Under the pieces are notes generated by a model. That model saw only the letters and a list, made by a program, of their open reading frames with translations. It was not told where the DNA came from and made no database searches. 64,000 nt of DNA from Croceitalea sp947503285. Its GTDB lineage: Bacteria > Bacteroidota > Bacteroidia > Flavobacteriales > Flavobacteriaceae. Position numbers and translations under genes: made by a program. This document shows, piece after piece, positions 1 through 9,065 of this stretch (position 1 is the first letter of the stretch; every line of letters starts with the position of its first letter). The stretch lies in contig NZ_BTGQ01000004.1 in the NCBI RefSeq assembly GCF_036985505.1, positions 488,306 to 552,305 of the forward strand, written 5' to 3'.

Positions 1-1
1 C

Positions 2-178
2 TTTGCTTATTTTAAGGAAAACGGGATTTTCAATAAAGAAATCGCCAATAAGTTCAAAGAACATGTTCTTTCAAAGGGAGGCACCGAAAATCCAATGGAA
101 TTGTACAAACGTTTTAGGGGTTCAGCACCCAATATCAAGGCCTTATTGGAACGTTCAGGGCTATTACAGGCTTCTTAA
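2..178 (+). CDS. M3 family metallopeptidase, C-terminal end only (Dcp-like)
   Basis: This is the last 58 codons of a gene that begins before the window, read in the frame starting at base 2 and ending with TAA at 176-178. The translated tail contains FKENGIFNKEIANKFKEHVL, then GGTENPMELYKRFRG and a final leucine-rich helix. This arrangement is typical of the extreme C-terminus of M3 oligopeptidases and peptidyl-dipeptidases (thimet oligopeptidase/Dcp family), zinc enzymes that trim short peptides. The HEXXH catalytic site lies upstream, outside the window, so activity cannot be judged. A hairpin with a T-run follows 8 bases after the stop. The family call rests on the C-terminal pattern alone. 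Confidence 0.6.
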   Translation, partial: FAYFKENGIFNKEIANKFKEHVLSKGGTENPMELYKRFRGSAPNIKALLERSGLLQAS

Positions 179-185
179 AATCAAT

Positions 186-222
186 AAATGCGATTTACCG
201 CTAAGCATTAAATCGCATTTTT
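186..222 (+). terminator. Rho-independent terminator after the M3 peptidase
   Basis: A 12-bp perfect inverted repeat (186-197 with 209-220) is separated by an 11-base loop and followed by a short T-run. It sits between the convergent M3 peptidase and YwqK-repeat genes, so it may serve both strands. Confidence 0.7.
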
Positions 223-261
223 ATCTTCGTTGAAGCTATTGACTTCATAGAAACTTTACCA

Positions 262-2820
262 TTAATAGAGATTAGTGTCCGTGACATAATTCAGGTCAAC
301 GTCAAACTTGTTCAAATAGCGTATGGAGGCCCCTTCCAACAAGTGTTCCTCAGCACTCAATATCACATTGTCATCAAAATCAAAAAGTTTAATGGCCAGA
401 GTACTATCCTTTTTATTTACCAAAACATTTTTGACCCTATTATCTTGATATCGTGGCATCAAAAGCACAGATCCCGAAATTAACTTCCCCTTCTCGAAAA
501 TGGCTTCATATTGTTGTTTTCCCGTTTTATCATACCGAATCACTTTACCGTCAAGACTCGCATTTGAAAGGGTGTAGCCCAATCTTTTTTTATCGGAATC
601 TTTATAATATGCAGTGGATCTTACTTCACCATTACCGCTATACAAGGTAATCGTCTTGCCCTGGCCGTCGTATTTCACTTGTTTGATCAACTGACCATTC
701 TTGTAGGTTTCCATATTAGGATTTTTGCCATAGTAGCTATCTAAAATTCTGGTACCGTCTACAGGCAATCCTTCTCGATAAGTAATCTCGGCAAACACCT
801 TCCCTAGCTCATTGTAATACAAGGTCTTACCGTTAAGTTTTCCATCACTATAATTTTCGGCTTTCTTTAGATTACCCATGTAATCGTAATAGTTGAAAGT
901 ACCCGTTTCTTTATCAGCTACGAATTGCCCTTCTTCTAGAATACGTTGGTCATAATCCAATTTTTGATACCTTCCATTGCGTTTACCTCCTTTCAAGGTA
1001 TATCGTTTTCTTTTGTCCTTATCGTACCAAGTACCTTCCCAAGGGCTACTATCTTTATAGGTGACCTTGCCTAAGACCGCTCCATTAGCATCATAGAAAG
1101 TTCCGCAACAATCAACATCGATCTCTTCAACGAGTATGGGGTTGATATTACCATATCCATTACTTTTTCCATAATCATATCGCTTTAATGCGACGATTTT
1201 TCCATTCTTACGCTCTTCCATAAGCCGCAGATGATCTGAATCGCCAAAAAACTCGAAGTACTTTCCTTCTTTCTTTTCAAAATCATAGGTACCTATCTGC
1301 TCCCCTTGGTCGTTATAAAATGTTCCTTCTGTTTCTTTATAATCTTTGAAATAGATATCGCTCTGTTTCTTGTTGTTGCTGTAGAATTTGATTTCCCTGG
1401 TTTTTTTATAGCCATCGGTCCCGTATTCTTCGATTCTTTTAAATGTTCTATACAAATCTTTACCTACCAACCGTTTTCTAAAACTCATACGGTTCACAAC
1501 GACACCGTCTTTAAAGATTTCAATGCTTGAAATATCACCGTCCGTAGAACTCGTGGTATACCGTTGCCCAGATACAGGTTTGGCATATCCATTCCCATAT
1601 TCCAACTTCAACTCCCCCAGCACCTTGCCTTGCATATCATAAAAAACCTCACGCTCTTTGGTCTTTTTCGATCTTGGTTTCTCAGATTTAGGATAAAACG
1701 TAACCTCTTCAATAAGTTCTCCGCCTTCATATGTCGCTTTTCTATCGTACAAGATCTCGGTGCCATCATAGGGGCGATAATCCTTATAGACCATTCTGGC
1801 CATTTCTTCACCTGATTCATCGTAGCTGACCTGTAGTTGACGTGTTCCCTTATCATAGGTGGTCATACTTTTCAACTGACCGTTTTCATGGTAAAACCTG
1901 TCTTCACTGATTATACCGTCTACATAACTTCTTGCACTTTGAGTGACACCAGTCTTTTCCCCGCCCTTTCCATAACTGAAGAAAAACTCTGTTCCGTCTT
2001 TTTGTTTTAAGCGGTCACCTTCTAGTTCGTACGTTATTTTACCGAGCTGCTTACCAGCTTTCGTAAAGTAGGTTTTTGACCATAGTGGTGTTTTTTCGAC
2101 CTTTTCGCGAACTTGGCCATTTGGGTAAAACGAAGATGATATCAACAGCTGACCAGATGGATAGTAGTTGATTTCCCTAATCCTCATGGGGTTATAATAA
2201 TAGAACACCTCAACACCCTTGTAATACCCATTGGGCAGTAGCACGCGTTCACCGATTAATTTTCCACCCTTATCGTAGTACTTCGACAAACCTCTTGGTC
2301 GCTCTTTCGTACCGTAATATTCATAACGAATTCCATTGATATCCTTCTCATAACTAATCTCTACCAGCGAATCTTCAACCCGTTCTGTGTACATTTGAAG
2401 TGTACCCATTGGGGAGTTTCTCTTACCTGACACAAAATAACCATTGGCATATTTTGAAATGAGCTTTTGACCATTTAAATAAGTGACGAACTCACCTTCA
2501 AGACGGTTATCTTTATAATTACCTTGCTGAAAAATACTGCCATCTTCATTATACCAAGTAACGACCCCCTGCCAAATATCCTTTTCACGACTTGTTGAGG
2601 TGGCAGTCATTTGTAGTTGGCCCGAAACATAATAGTCTTTGACCAAATAGACCCCTCCCCTCTCTTTCACCGGTGGGCGATAGAAAGCAGCACTATCTTT
2701 CACTGTGGGGATCCACTTTGAATCATAATATAAGGTATCATTCTGGGCCCACGTGATGGTTACGATGAAGAACATGGCCATGCGCACACCGATTTGTAAT
2801 GTATTTCTTTTGATTTTCAT
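262..2820 (-). CDS. Secreted YwqK/MORN-type repeat protein, 852 residues
   Basis: The protein starts with a signal peptide (MKIKRN, a hydrophobic stretch, then TWAQ) and continues as many roughly 20-25 residue units of the kind YDxxGK/WxxGxWYD/YYPNGQL. These are the units that define the toxin-antitoxin YwqK-like and MORN_2 repeat families. Examples are YYPSGQLLISSSFYPNGQV, FYHENGQLKSMTTYDKGTRQ and YYNELGKVFAEITYREG. Such repeats build extended beta structures; the name YwqK reflects homology, not a shown antitoxin role. The ATG at 2820 is preferred over an in-frame GTG 12 bases upstream because it directly precedes the signal peptide. The function is unknown, probably cell-surface or periplasmic. 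It is a single-gene unit convergent with the M3 peptidase and has its own promoter-like motif. Confidence 0.75.
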   Translation of the reverse strand: MKIKRNTLQIGVRMAMFFIVTITWAQNDTLYYDSKWIPTVKDSAAFYRPPVKERGGVYLVKDYYVSGQLQMTATSTSREKDIWQGVVTWYNEDGSIFQQGNYKDNRLEGEFVTYLNGQKLISKYANGYFVSGKRNSPMGTLQMYTERVEDSLVEISYEKDINGIRYEYYGTKERPRGLSKYYDKGGKLIGERVLLPNGYYKGVEVFYYYNPMRIREINYYPSGQLLISSSFYPNGQVREKVEKTPLWSKTYFTKAGKQLGKITYELEGDRLKQKDGTEFFFSYGKGGEKTGVTQSARSYVDGIISEDRFYHENGQLKSMTTYDKGTRQLQVSYDESGEEMARMVYKDYRPYDGTEILYDRKATYEGGELIEEVTFYPKSEKPRSKKTKEREVFYDMQGKVLGELKLEYGNGYAKPVSGQRYTTSSTDGDISSIEIFKDGVVVNRMSFRKRLVGKDLYRTFKRIEEYGTDGYKKTREIKFYSNNKKQSDIYFKDYKETEGTFYNDQGEQIGTYDFEKKEGKYFEFFGDSDHLRLMEERKNGKIVALKRYDYGKSNGYGNINPILVEEIDVDCCGTFYDANGAVLGKVTYKDSSPWEGTWYDKDKRKRYTLKGGKRNGRYQKLDYDQRILEEGQFVADKETGTFNYYDYMGNLKKAENYSDGKLNGKTLYYNELGKVFAEITYREGLPVDGTRILDSYYGKNPNMETYKNGQLIKQVKYDGQGKTITLYSGNGEVRSTAYYKDSDKKRLGYTLSNASLDGKVIRYDKTGKQQYEAIFEKGKLISGSVLLMPRYQDNRVKNVLVNKKDSTLAIKLFDFDDNVILSAEEHLLEGASIRYLNKFDVDLNYVTDTNLY

Positions 2821-2844
2821 GGTAATCAACACTTTTTATCGACA

Positions 2845-2852
2845 CAAAAATA
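2845..2852 (-). promoter_or_regulatory. Candidate -7 promoter element for the YwqK-repeat gene
   Basis: The minus strand reads TATTTTTG, an exact match to the Bacteroidota TAnnTTTG element, 24 bases upstream of the ATG at 2820. I see no clear TTTG at the expected -33 position, so this is tentative. Confidence 0.35.
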
Positions 2853-3005
2853 GGTAATGCGGTCTGGTGGCACACCCCTGAATTCAGTTAATTTAACTTC
2901 CTGAAACCAGGGTAGTCGTTAGTTTGAACCAAGAAAAAAACGATAGCTATGGTAACGGTGTAAACCTTTAATATAACAGATCCAACCGATTCCAACAAAT
3001 CTTAC

Positions 3006-4148
3006 CTACCGATTACTTTTTTCTTCGGGCAACAAATCGTTCTTGAACGGATTTTTGACAAATGGAAATGCAAACTGTCTTAAAAATCCCTTTGGAAAGG
3101 AGGCATCTACCAAACCTGTCCCGCTAGGCCATTCTTTACCAGGCAAATAATACGTTCCAAAAATTTTATCGATAAACGGAAACACGACCGCAAAGTTCTT
3201 ACCATAATGTTCTGGCTCTTTGCAATGGTGCCAATGATGGTATTGTGGGGTCGTAATGATATATTTCAAGAAGCCAAAATTGATATTGGTATTGGCATGG
3301 ATCAAAACGGCATGGATAGCTATAAAAACAATATACACGTTGAAAGTCAGCGTACTGAACCCCAATACATATAGTGGAATATATGACATACTCCTGGTAA
3401 AAAAGATATCTATAAAATGGGTTCGCGAACCAGCCAGCCAATCCATGTTTTCTGTGGAGTGATGAATGGAATGGAATCGCCACAGAAAGTAATGGGAATG
3501 GAAAATACGATGTGCCCAGTATTGAAAGAGATCCGTTACGACCAATGCCAACAAAAGCTCTGCAATAAAAGGAAGTCCGTTGACCCATTCATGCACACTT
3601 TCGAGGTTCATCCAACCAAAGAATGCCACAGCCGGCTTTTTGGTCAAAACCCCAAAGAGTTGGATTGCCAAATGACTAATGCCAAAATAAATCAGATCGG
3701 TACGCCATTCGCCATGAAATTTAGACTGTAATTTATTTTTTGGAAATGCCAGTTCAATGGGTACGAAAATCAAAACCATGACCAAAAGGTCCAATAGCAA
3801 CCAATCAAGGCCCAGGCTCCAATTTACCTTCTCTACCGCTCGGCCCTCGACTGTCAATCCACCAAGAAATATCGCCATGGCCCCTAAACCTACCCCAATG
3901 ACCGCAAGTTTTTTGTTTTTGGCAAGCAGTATACTTACCAAAGCAAAAAGAAATGTTGCGATTATGGCACCCAACATCAGGTTTTCCACTATTTCTGCGG
4001 TGTAGACCTCCCTAAATTCAGGTGTGGTCAACTGCTCTGGAAATTTGAAACACAATATTCCTGTTACCGAAAGTGCCCCGAGAAAAATGGAAACGGCACC
4101 ACTTATCTTTCCTTCCCCGATTTGCATTCTTTTGTTTTGGGTCTTCAT
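3006..4148 (-). CDS. Sterol desaturase / fatty acid hydroxylase family membrane protein
   Basis: This is a 380-residue integral membrane protein with di-iron histidine clusters of the fatty acid hydroxylase superfamily: HRIFH (213-217), HSIHH (226-230) and HHWHH (304-308), plus further His at 279 and 284. About four extra hydrophobic segments precede the core (residues 15-35, 57-75, 80-97, 113-132), so it is longer than a bare hydroxylase domain. Family members insert oxygen into or desaturate lipid chains using iron and O2 at the membrane. The substrate cannot be read from sequence; bacterial relatives act on sterol-like, hopanoid, carotenoid or ornithine-lipid substrates. It stands alone, with 185 bases to the YwqK gene and a divergent sigma factor on the other side. 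Confidence 0.8.
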   Translation of the reverse strand: MKTQNKRMQIGEGKISGAVSIFLGALSVTGILCFKFPEQLTTPEFREVYTAEIVENLMLGAIIATFLFALVSILLAKNKKLAVIGVGLGAMAIFLGGLTVEGRAVEKVNWSLGLDWLLLDLLVMVLIFVPIELAFPKNKLQSKFHGEWRTDLIYFGISHLAIQLFGVLTKKPAVAFFGWMNLESVHEWVNGLPFIAELLLALVVTDLFQYWAHRIFHSHYFLWRFHSIHHSTENMDWLAGSRTHFIDIFFTRSMSYIPLYVLGFSTLTFNVYIVFIAIHAVLIHANTNINFGFLKYIITTPQYHHWHHCKEPEHYGKNFAVVFPFIDKIFGTYYLPGKEWPSGTGLVDASFPKGFLRQFAFPFVKNPFKNDLLPEEKSNR

Positions 4149-4377
4149 TATCTTACTTTTAGAGAGAAACCACGAATATCAACGTTTTACACTACTACTT
4201 AATTGTCTTATCCATAAAAATAGAATCGTAAAATAGAGCTGTGTTTTTTGATGTTTATCAACGCAAAGCCAACACCCTATCCATTTGTCGTGATCTTCTT
4301 GTGATATTTATACCAGAGGTTTGCAAGGTTAAGATATATCACTAACTTAAGCCTTTAATTTTACCTCTAAAATCGTT

Positions 4378-4932
4378 ATGTCATCACACGAATTGCGCCC
4401 AGACACATGGATCGATAATTACGCCGATTATCTTTTCAACTATGCCATCACTAGGGTGAGTGATACTGAAATTGCGAAGGATTTGGTTCAAGAGACTTTT
4501 TTCGCTGGTTTGAAATCTGCCAAAAACTATAAGGGTGATGCCGCAGAACGCACCTGGTTGATTGCCATTCTCAAACGAAAGGTTATTGACCATTATCGAA
4601 AGATAAATTCTAAAAAAGGTAAGGCAGAAGTTCGAATGGGCTATAGTTCAAATTCAGACGAAGAGGGGGATTGGCTAGAAGAAAAGGTAGCCGATCCTTA
4701 TGGAAAATCAGGTGATGAAACCATTGAAAACCAAGAATTAGGTTTGGCAATCCATGACTGTATCGCTAAATTGCCAAAAAAGCAATCCCTTGTTTTCACC
4801 ATGAAAACAGTTCAAGGTATGAGTACGGAAGATATTTGTAATGAATTAGGAATTAATGCGTCAAACCTATGGGTGATGATACACAGAGCCCGCACATCAC
4901 TTATGGGATGTATGAATCAAAATTGGTTTTAA
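4378..4932 (+). CDS. ECF-type RNA polymerase sigma factor
   Basis: The 184-residue protein has both sigma-70 ECF domains. Region 2 spans about residues 10-75 (DLVQETFFAGLKSAKNYKG, then TWLIAILKRKVIDHYRK) and region 4 about 130-180 (LPKKQSLVFTMKTVQGMSTE, then a helix-turn-helix ending IHRARTSLMGC). The linker is long and acidic. It directs RNA polymerase to a specific promoter set, which is unknown here. The start of the next gene lies one base after its stop, so the two are almost certainly co-transcribed and functionally paired. A near-match to the flavobacterial promoter element (TAATTTTA) lies about 20 bases upstream of the ATG. Confidence 0.9.
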   Translation: MSSHELRPDTWIDNYADYLFNYAITRVSDTEIAKDLVQETFFAGLKSAKNYKGDAAERTWLIAILKRKVIDHYRKINSKKGKAEVRMGYSSNSDEEGDWLEEKVADPYGKSGDETIENQELGLAIHDCIAKLPKKQSLVFTMKTVQGMSTEDICNELGINASNLWVMIHRARTSLMGCMNQNWF

Positions 4933-4933
4933 T

Positions 4934-5164
4934 ATGATGATTTCTTGTGACGAGGCGTCAAACATTTGTAATAAAAAGCAATATAAGGAAGCTTCTAAAT
5001 GGCAAGTTTTTAAACTTCGCTTTCATATCTTGTATTGTAAAACATGTTCAAAATTTTCTTCAAAGAATACAAAACTCACTTCGTTGTGCCAGCAGGCCAA
5101 TTTACATACCATATCCAATGAGGATAAGGAGATGATGAAAAAAGAGTTTGAAAAACAGCTTTAA
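4934..5164 (+). CDS. Mini zinc-binding anti-sigma-like protein, 76 residues
   Basis: This small protein follows the ECF sigma gene with a one-base gap. It carries H31-x3-C35-x2-C38, the spacing of the zinc-binding anti-sigma (ZAS) motif, plus Cys5 in an N-terminal CDEAS segment like that of zf-HC2 proteins. No membrane segment is present, so if it restrains the sigma factor it would do so in the cytoplasm. A charged helix (EDKEMMKKEFEKQL) forms the C-terminus. It overlaps the convergent UbiA-like gene by 4 bases at the stop codons. The anti-sigma function is inferred from motif and position. Confidence 0.75.
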   Translation: MMISCDEASNICNKKQYKEASKWQVFKLRFHILYCKTCSKFSSKNTKLTSLCQQANLHTISNEDKEMMKKEFEKQL

Positions 5165-5985
5165 ACTACGGGTATAATCAATTTCAGAATAAGCAATAAA
5201 ACCATGGGAATTGCCTCTATCCAAAAGGAGGCAAAATATTTTGGTTGTTCTTTTTTGGTCATGAAAATTCCTGCACCGAGTAAGAATGAAGCTAAACAAC
5301 GGTAGGTCACTTCTAGTGTCGTAAACCCATCCTTAAAAAAAGTTAGGCTAAAAAACAGTATTAAAAGTATGTAACCGAACATCTTGGTTTTAACGATACC
5401 CAGCCGTTGGGGAATTGTTTTTAATTCTTTGCTGTCATGGTCTAAATCTCGAATATCAAAAGGCAGTATCAAGACGATGACCAACAAAAAACGTTGAAAA
5501 GATAGCACCAAGATATTCAAGGTGAATCCCAATTCACTATCCAATACTTCCAGAATTAACGTACAACCCGTCCAGACTAGGGCCACAAGATAGATTTTTG
5601 TTCCATCAAGGCTTCTCAAGTTTTTTGCCTTTGGTAAAAACGGCACCGCATACAACGCAGATAAAAATGCGAAAACAACTATCGCCGACCATAGCTTAGT
5701 GTCAAGTTTAAAGAAAAAAAACAACGTTGCGAAAAAGGCCAGAAAACTAAAAAATTGAATTGCTTTTTGATAGCTGCTACGAACGATTATGTATTTTTTC
5801 GCCTCGACCCCATATTTAATAAAATTATAACAGACTATAGTGCTACAAAAAAGAAAACCTACCAAGCTCCAATTTGTTGAACCATCCAATAACCCTACTG
5901 TTATAAAATACAATGCTACCACCGAAAAAGCCACATGAATACTAGCATCCAAATAAAAGTTGAAAAACAGTCGAAGCACTCGCAT
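5161..5985 (-). CDS. UbiA-like prenyltransferase family membrane protein
   Basis: The 274-residue protein has seven to eight hydrophobic segments along its whole length. The second half contains PFDIRDLDHDSKELKTIPQR, which resembles the second Asp-rich motif and following loop of UbiA prenyltransferases (DxxD, then a Lys/Thr-rich segment). The usual first motif (NxxxDxxxD) appears replaced by CYNFIKYGVEAKKY, without the aspartates that bind Mg-diphosphate. It may be a divergent or non-catalytic relative. Known family members move isoprenoid chains onto quinone, haem or lipid acceptors. The substrate is not predictable. It is a single gene convergent with the anti-sigma gene (4-base overlap of stops) and divergent from gcvP. 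Confidence 0.6.
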   Translation of the reverse strand: MRVLRLFFNFYLDASIHVAFSVVALYFITVGLLDGSTNWSLVGFLFCSTIVCYNFIKYGVEAKKYIIVRSSYQKAIQFFSFLAFFATLFFFFKLDTKLWSAIVVFAFLSALYAVPFLPKAKNLRSLDGTKIYLVALVWTGCTLILEVLDSELGFTLNILVLSFQRFLLVIVLILPFDIRDLDHDSKELKTIPQRLGIVKTKMFGYILLILFFSLTFFKDGFTTLEVTYRCLASFLLGAGIFMTKKEQPKYFASFWIEAIPMVLLLILKLIIPVV

Positions 5986-6082
5986 TAAACAAAACTAGCT
6001 ATTCTATTTCGAAGGTTGATTTCTGGTTAAAAACTTTCGGTTCGGTCACTAAAAAACCTGCCTTTTTCCTAGAATTAATACC

Positions 6083-6090
6083 TAATTTTG
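6083..6090 (+). promoter_or_regulatory. Candidate -7 promoter element for gcvP
   Basis: TAATTTTG matches TAnnTTTG exactly and ends 21 bases before the ATG at 6112. It also argues against starting the protein at the TTG at 6088, which lies inside this element. No convincing -33 TTTG was found. Confidence 0.45.
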
Positions 6091-6111
6091 GAAACTTTAT
6101 TTTTTGAAGCT

Positions 6112-8964
6112 ATGAACACAGAAAACTTTGCATTACGCCATATTGGCATTCACGAGGAAGATTTACGTAAAATGTACGAAATCGTTGGCGTAAATCATCT
6201 AGATGAACTTATTGACCAGACCATACCAGATGACATTCGTTTGAAAGAAGAGCTACACTTGGCCGATGCGATGAGTGAGCATGAGTTTCTGCATCATCTT
6301 CAGACCCTATCTAATGAAAATAAGGTGTTCAAATCATATATCGGGTTAGGATACCATGAGGGGTTGACCCCATCGGTGATCAAACGGAACATTCTGGAAA
6401 ATCCGGGGTGGTATACCGCTTACACACCGTATCAAGCCGAGATTGCACAAGGCCGATTAGAGGCATTATTAAATTACCAAACCATGGTTTGCGATCTTAC
6501 CGGCATGGAACTCGCAAACGCTTCCCTTTTAGATGAGAGTACGGCAGCGGCAGAGGCCATGACCATGCTCTATGACCTTCGAAGCAGGTCCCAGAAAAAA
6601 AATGGGGTTTTAAAGTTTTTTGTTTCTGAAGCCATTTTACCACAAACGCTGAGCTTACTTCAAACAAGATCGACCCCCCTTGGTATCGAGTTGATTGTGG
6701 GCGACCCCCAAGACTTTGATTTCCCTTCTGATTTTTACGGTGCGATCTTGCAATATCCAGAAAAATATGGCCAGGTTCACGACTACTCTGAATTCGTTTC
6801 AAAAGCACAACAAAATGATATTAAAGTAGCTGTTGCGGCAGATATTTTAAGTTTAGTAAAATTGACACCACCCGGTGAGTGGGGTGTCGATGTTGTCGTG
6901 GGCACCACGCAACGTTTCGGAATCCCCCTGGGGTACGGTGGCCCTCATGCGGCCTTTTTTGCAACAAAAGAAGCGTACAAACGAAACATTCCCGGTAGGA
7001 TCATTGGATTAACGAAAGATACCGATGGTAATCCTGCACTTCGAATGGCCCTGCAAACCCGAGAACAACATATCAAAAGGGACAAAGCCACTTCGAATAT
7101 CTGCACGGCACAAGTGCTTTTAGCCGTAATGGCAGGTATGTATGCCGTGTACCATGGCCCTGAAGGGCTAAAATTCATTGCCAACAAAGTACATGATAAC
7201 GCTAAGCTGGTCGCCCAGCTTCTAGAATCTATGGGTTTTGAACAACTGAACTCACACTTTTTTGATACCATTAGAATAAGGGTAAAGAGCACCCAACAAC
7301 TAAAGACCAGTGCCGAACTGCGCGGTATCAATTTCAATTATATAGATGATGAGGTGGTATCCATATCGTTGAACGAAGGTTTTCTCGAAAAAGATATCAA
7401 ACCCTTGATTTCCTGTTTTGCAGAATCACAAGGGCTATCTGATGAAGTGACTTATCCTGAAGAACTAAAAAATGTTATTCCTTCCAAGATAAAGCGAGCT
7501 TCCACTTTCATGCAACAACCCGTTTTCAACAGTTACCACTCTGAAACGGAGCTCATGCGCTATATTAAAAAATTAGAGCGTAAAGATTTGGCCTTAAACC
7601 ATTCTATGATAGCATTGGGCAGTTGTACCATGAAATTGAATGCAGCTACGCAAATGCTACCTTTAAGTTGGGCGAACTGGGGCAATATCCACCCCTTTGT
7701 GCCTCTTGACCAAGCCAAAGGCTACCAACTGGTCTTAAAAGAATTGGAAGAGCAGTTGAATATTATCACCGGCTTTGCCGCTACTTCCTTACAACCGAAT
7801 TCGGGTGCCCAAGGAGAGTATGCCGGCTTAATGACCATTCGTGCATATCATGAGGATCGGGGTGAGGCCCATCGTAACATCTGTATCATTCCGGCATCGG
7901 CACACGGTACCAATCCGGCTTCCGCGGTCATGGCAGGGATGCAGGTTGTGGTCACTAAAACCGATGAAAAAGGAAATATTGATGTCGTTGATCTAGAAGA
8001 AAAAGTAATTGCCCATTCGAACAATTTGGCCGCCTTAATGGTGACCTATCCTTCTACACATGGGGTATTTGAGTCATCAATACGATATATCACCAAATTG
8101 ATTCATGATCATGGGGGTCAAGTCTATATGGATGGTGCCAACATGAATGCCCAAGTCGGACTAACGAATCCGGCTACCATTGGCGCCGATGTATGCCACC
8201 TTAACCTTCATAAGACCTTCTCGATACCCCATGGAGGTGGAGGGCCCGGCGTAGGCCCCATTTGTGTGGCTGAACAATTAAAACCCTTTTTGCCCTCAAA
8301 TCCAATCATTAAAACAGGTGGTAAACATGCCATCACTGCAATTTCAGGAGCACCATGGGGAAGCGCATTGGTTTGTCTAATTTCATATGGTTACATTAAA
8401 ATGCTCGGGGGCAAAGGTGTTACCGATGCGACTAAAATCTCAATTCTTAATGCCAATTATATCAAAGAACGCCTAAACGGCAAGTATGATGTATTGTACA
8501 CCGGTGAACAGGGTCGGGCTGCCCATGAAATGATCATTGATTGCAGACCGTTCAAAGCCCATGGCATTGAGGTAACCGATATTGCCAAACGTCTAATGGA
8601 TTATGGCTTTCATGCCCCCACGGTGTCCTTTCCGGTTGCAGGAACCATGATGATAGAACCGACCGAAAGCGAAAGCCTTGCTGAACTGGATAGATTTTGC
8701 GAAGCAATGCTTTCGATAAGACAAGAAATCGATGGGGTGAATGCAGATAATCCCGACAACGTTTTAAAAAATGCGCCCCATACATTAGCGATGGTTACCA
8801 GTGATGATTGGAAGTTTCCCTATAGTCGCGAGAAAGCAGCGTTTCCATTGGCTTTCGTTAGCGAAAATAAATTTTGGCCCACGGTAAGACGGACCGATGA
8901 AGCTTTTGGGGATCGTAATCTTATCTGCACTTGCACTCCTATTGAAGCTTATGCAGAAGCATAA
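6112..8964 (+). CDS. gcvP: Glycine dehydrogenase (aminomethyl-transferring), P protein
   Basis: This is the PLP-dependent P protein of the glycine cleavage system. It decarboxylates glycine and loads the aminomethyl group onto the lipoyl arm of GcvH. At 950 residues it is the fused single-chain form. The N-terminal half begins NTENFALRHIG and has the YIGLGYHEGLTPSVIKRN and TPYQAEIAQGRLEALLNYQT blocks. The C-terminal half has IALGSCTMKLNAATQMLP and PLP-lysine 701 in LNLHKTFSIPHGGGGPGVGP. The ATG at 6112 is chosen because the homology starts there. An upstream TTG would add eight non-conserved residues. gcvH and gcvT are not in the window, which is common for Bacteroidota. A strong terminator follows. 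Confidence 0.97.
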   Translation: MNTENFALRHIGIHEEDLRKMYEIVGVNHLDELIDQTIPDDIRLKEELHLADAMSEHEFLHHLQTLSNENKVFKSYIGLGYHEGLTPSVIKRNILENPGWYTAYTPYQAEIAQGRLEALLNYQTMVCDLTGMELANASLLDESTAAAEAMTMLYDLRSRSQKKNGVLKFFVSEAILPQTLSLLQTRSTPLGIELIVGDPQDFDFPSDFYGAILQYPEKYGQVHDYSEFVSKAQQNDIKVAVAADILSLVKLTPPGEWGVDVVVGTTQRFGIPLGYGGPHAAFFATKEAYKRNIPGRIIGLTKDTDGNPALRMALQTREQHIKRDKATSNICTAQVLLAVMAGMYAVYHGPEGLKFIANKVHDNAKLVAQLLESMGFEQLNSHFFDTIRIRVKSTQQLKTSAELRGINFNYIDDEVVSISLNEGFLEKDIKPLISCFAESQGLSDEVTYPEELKNVIPSKIKRASTFMQQPVFNSYHSETELMRYIKKLERKDLALNHSMIALGSCTMKLNAATQMLPLSWANWGNIHPFVPLDQAKGYQLVLKELEEQLNIITGFAATSLQPNSGAQGEYAGLMTIRAYHEDRGEAHRNICIIPASAHGTNPASAVMAGMQVVVTKTDEKGNIDVVDLEEKVIAHSNNLAALMVTYPSTHGVFESSIRYITKLIHDHGGQVYMDGANMNAQVGLTNPATIGADVCHLNLHKTFSIPHGGGGPGVGPICVAEQLKPFLPSNPIIKTGGKHAITAISGAPWGSALVCLISYGYIKMLGGKGVTDATKISILNANYIKERLNGKYDVLYTGEQGRAAHEMIIDCRPFKAHGIEVTDIAKRLMDYGFHAPTVSFPVAGTMMIEPTESESLAELDRFCEAMLSIRQEIDGVNADNPDNVLKNAPHTLAMVTSDDWKFPYSREKAAFPLAFVSENKFWPTVRRTDEAFGDRNLICTCTPIEAYAEA

Positions 8965-8984
8965 GAAACCCTTTAGAATATAGC

Positions 8985-9026
8985 GAAAAAGCCCATTCCC
9001 TAAATTTATGGAGTGGGTTTTTCTTT
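8985..9026 (+). terminator. Rho-independent terminator after gcvP
   Basis: The stem AAGCCCATTCC pairs with GGAGTGGGTTT (two wobble pairs) around a short AT-rich loop and is followed by a T-rich tract. It begins about 20 bases after the gcvP stop. Confidence 0.75.
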
Positions 9027-9065
9027 TAACAAAGTATTTTTTTTTGGATTGGATATCATATAAAT

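Noticed and set aside
262..2820. Tandem DNA repeat or CRISPR interpretation of the repeat protein
   Set aside because: The units repeat at protein level only, and DNA units diverge without regular spacers.
6088..6111. Upstream TTG start for gcvP
   Set aside because: It falls in the TAnnTTTG promoter-like element, and the eight extra residues are not part of the conserved P-protein N-terminus.
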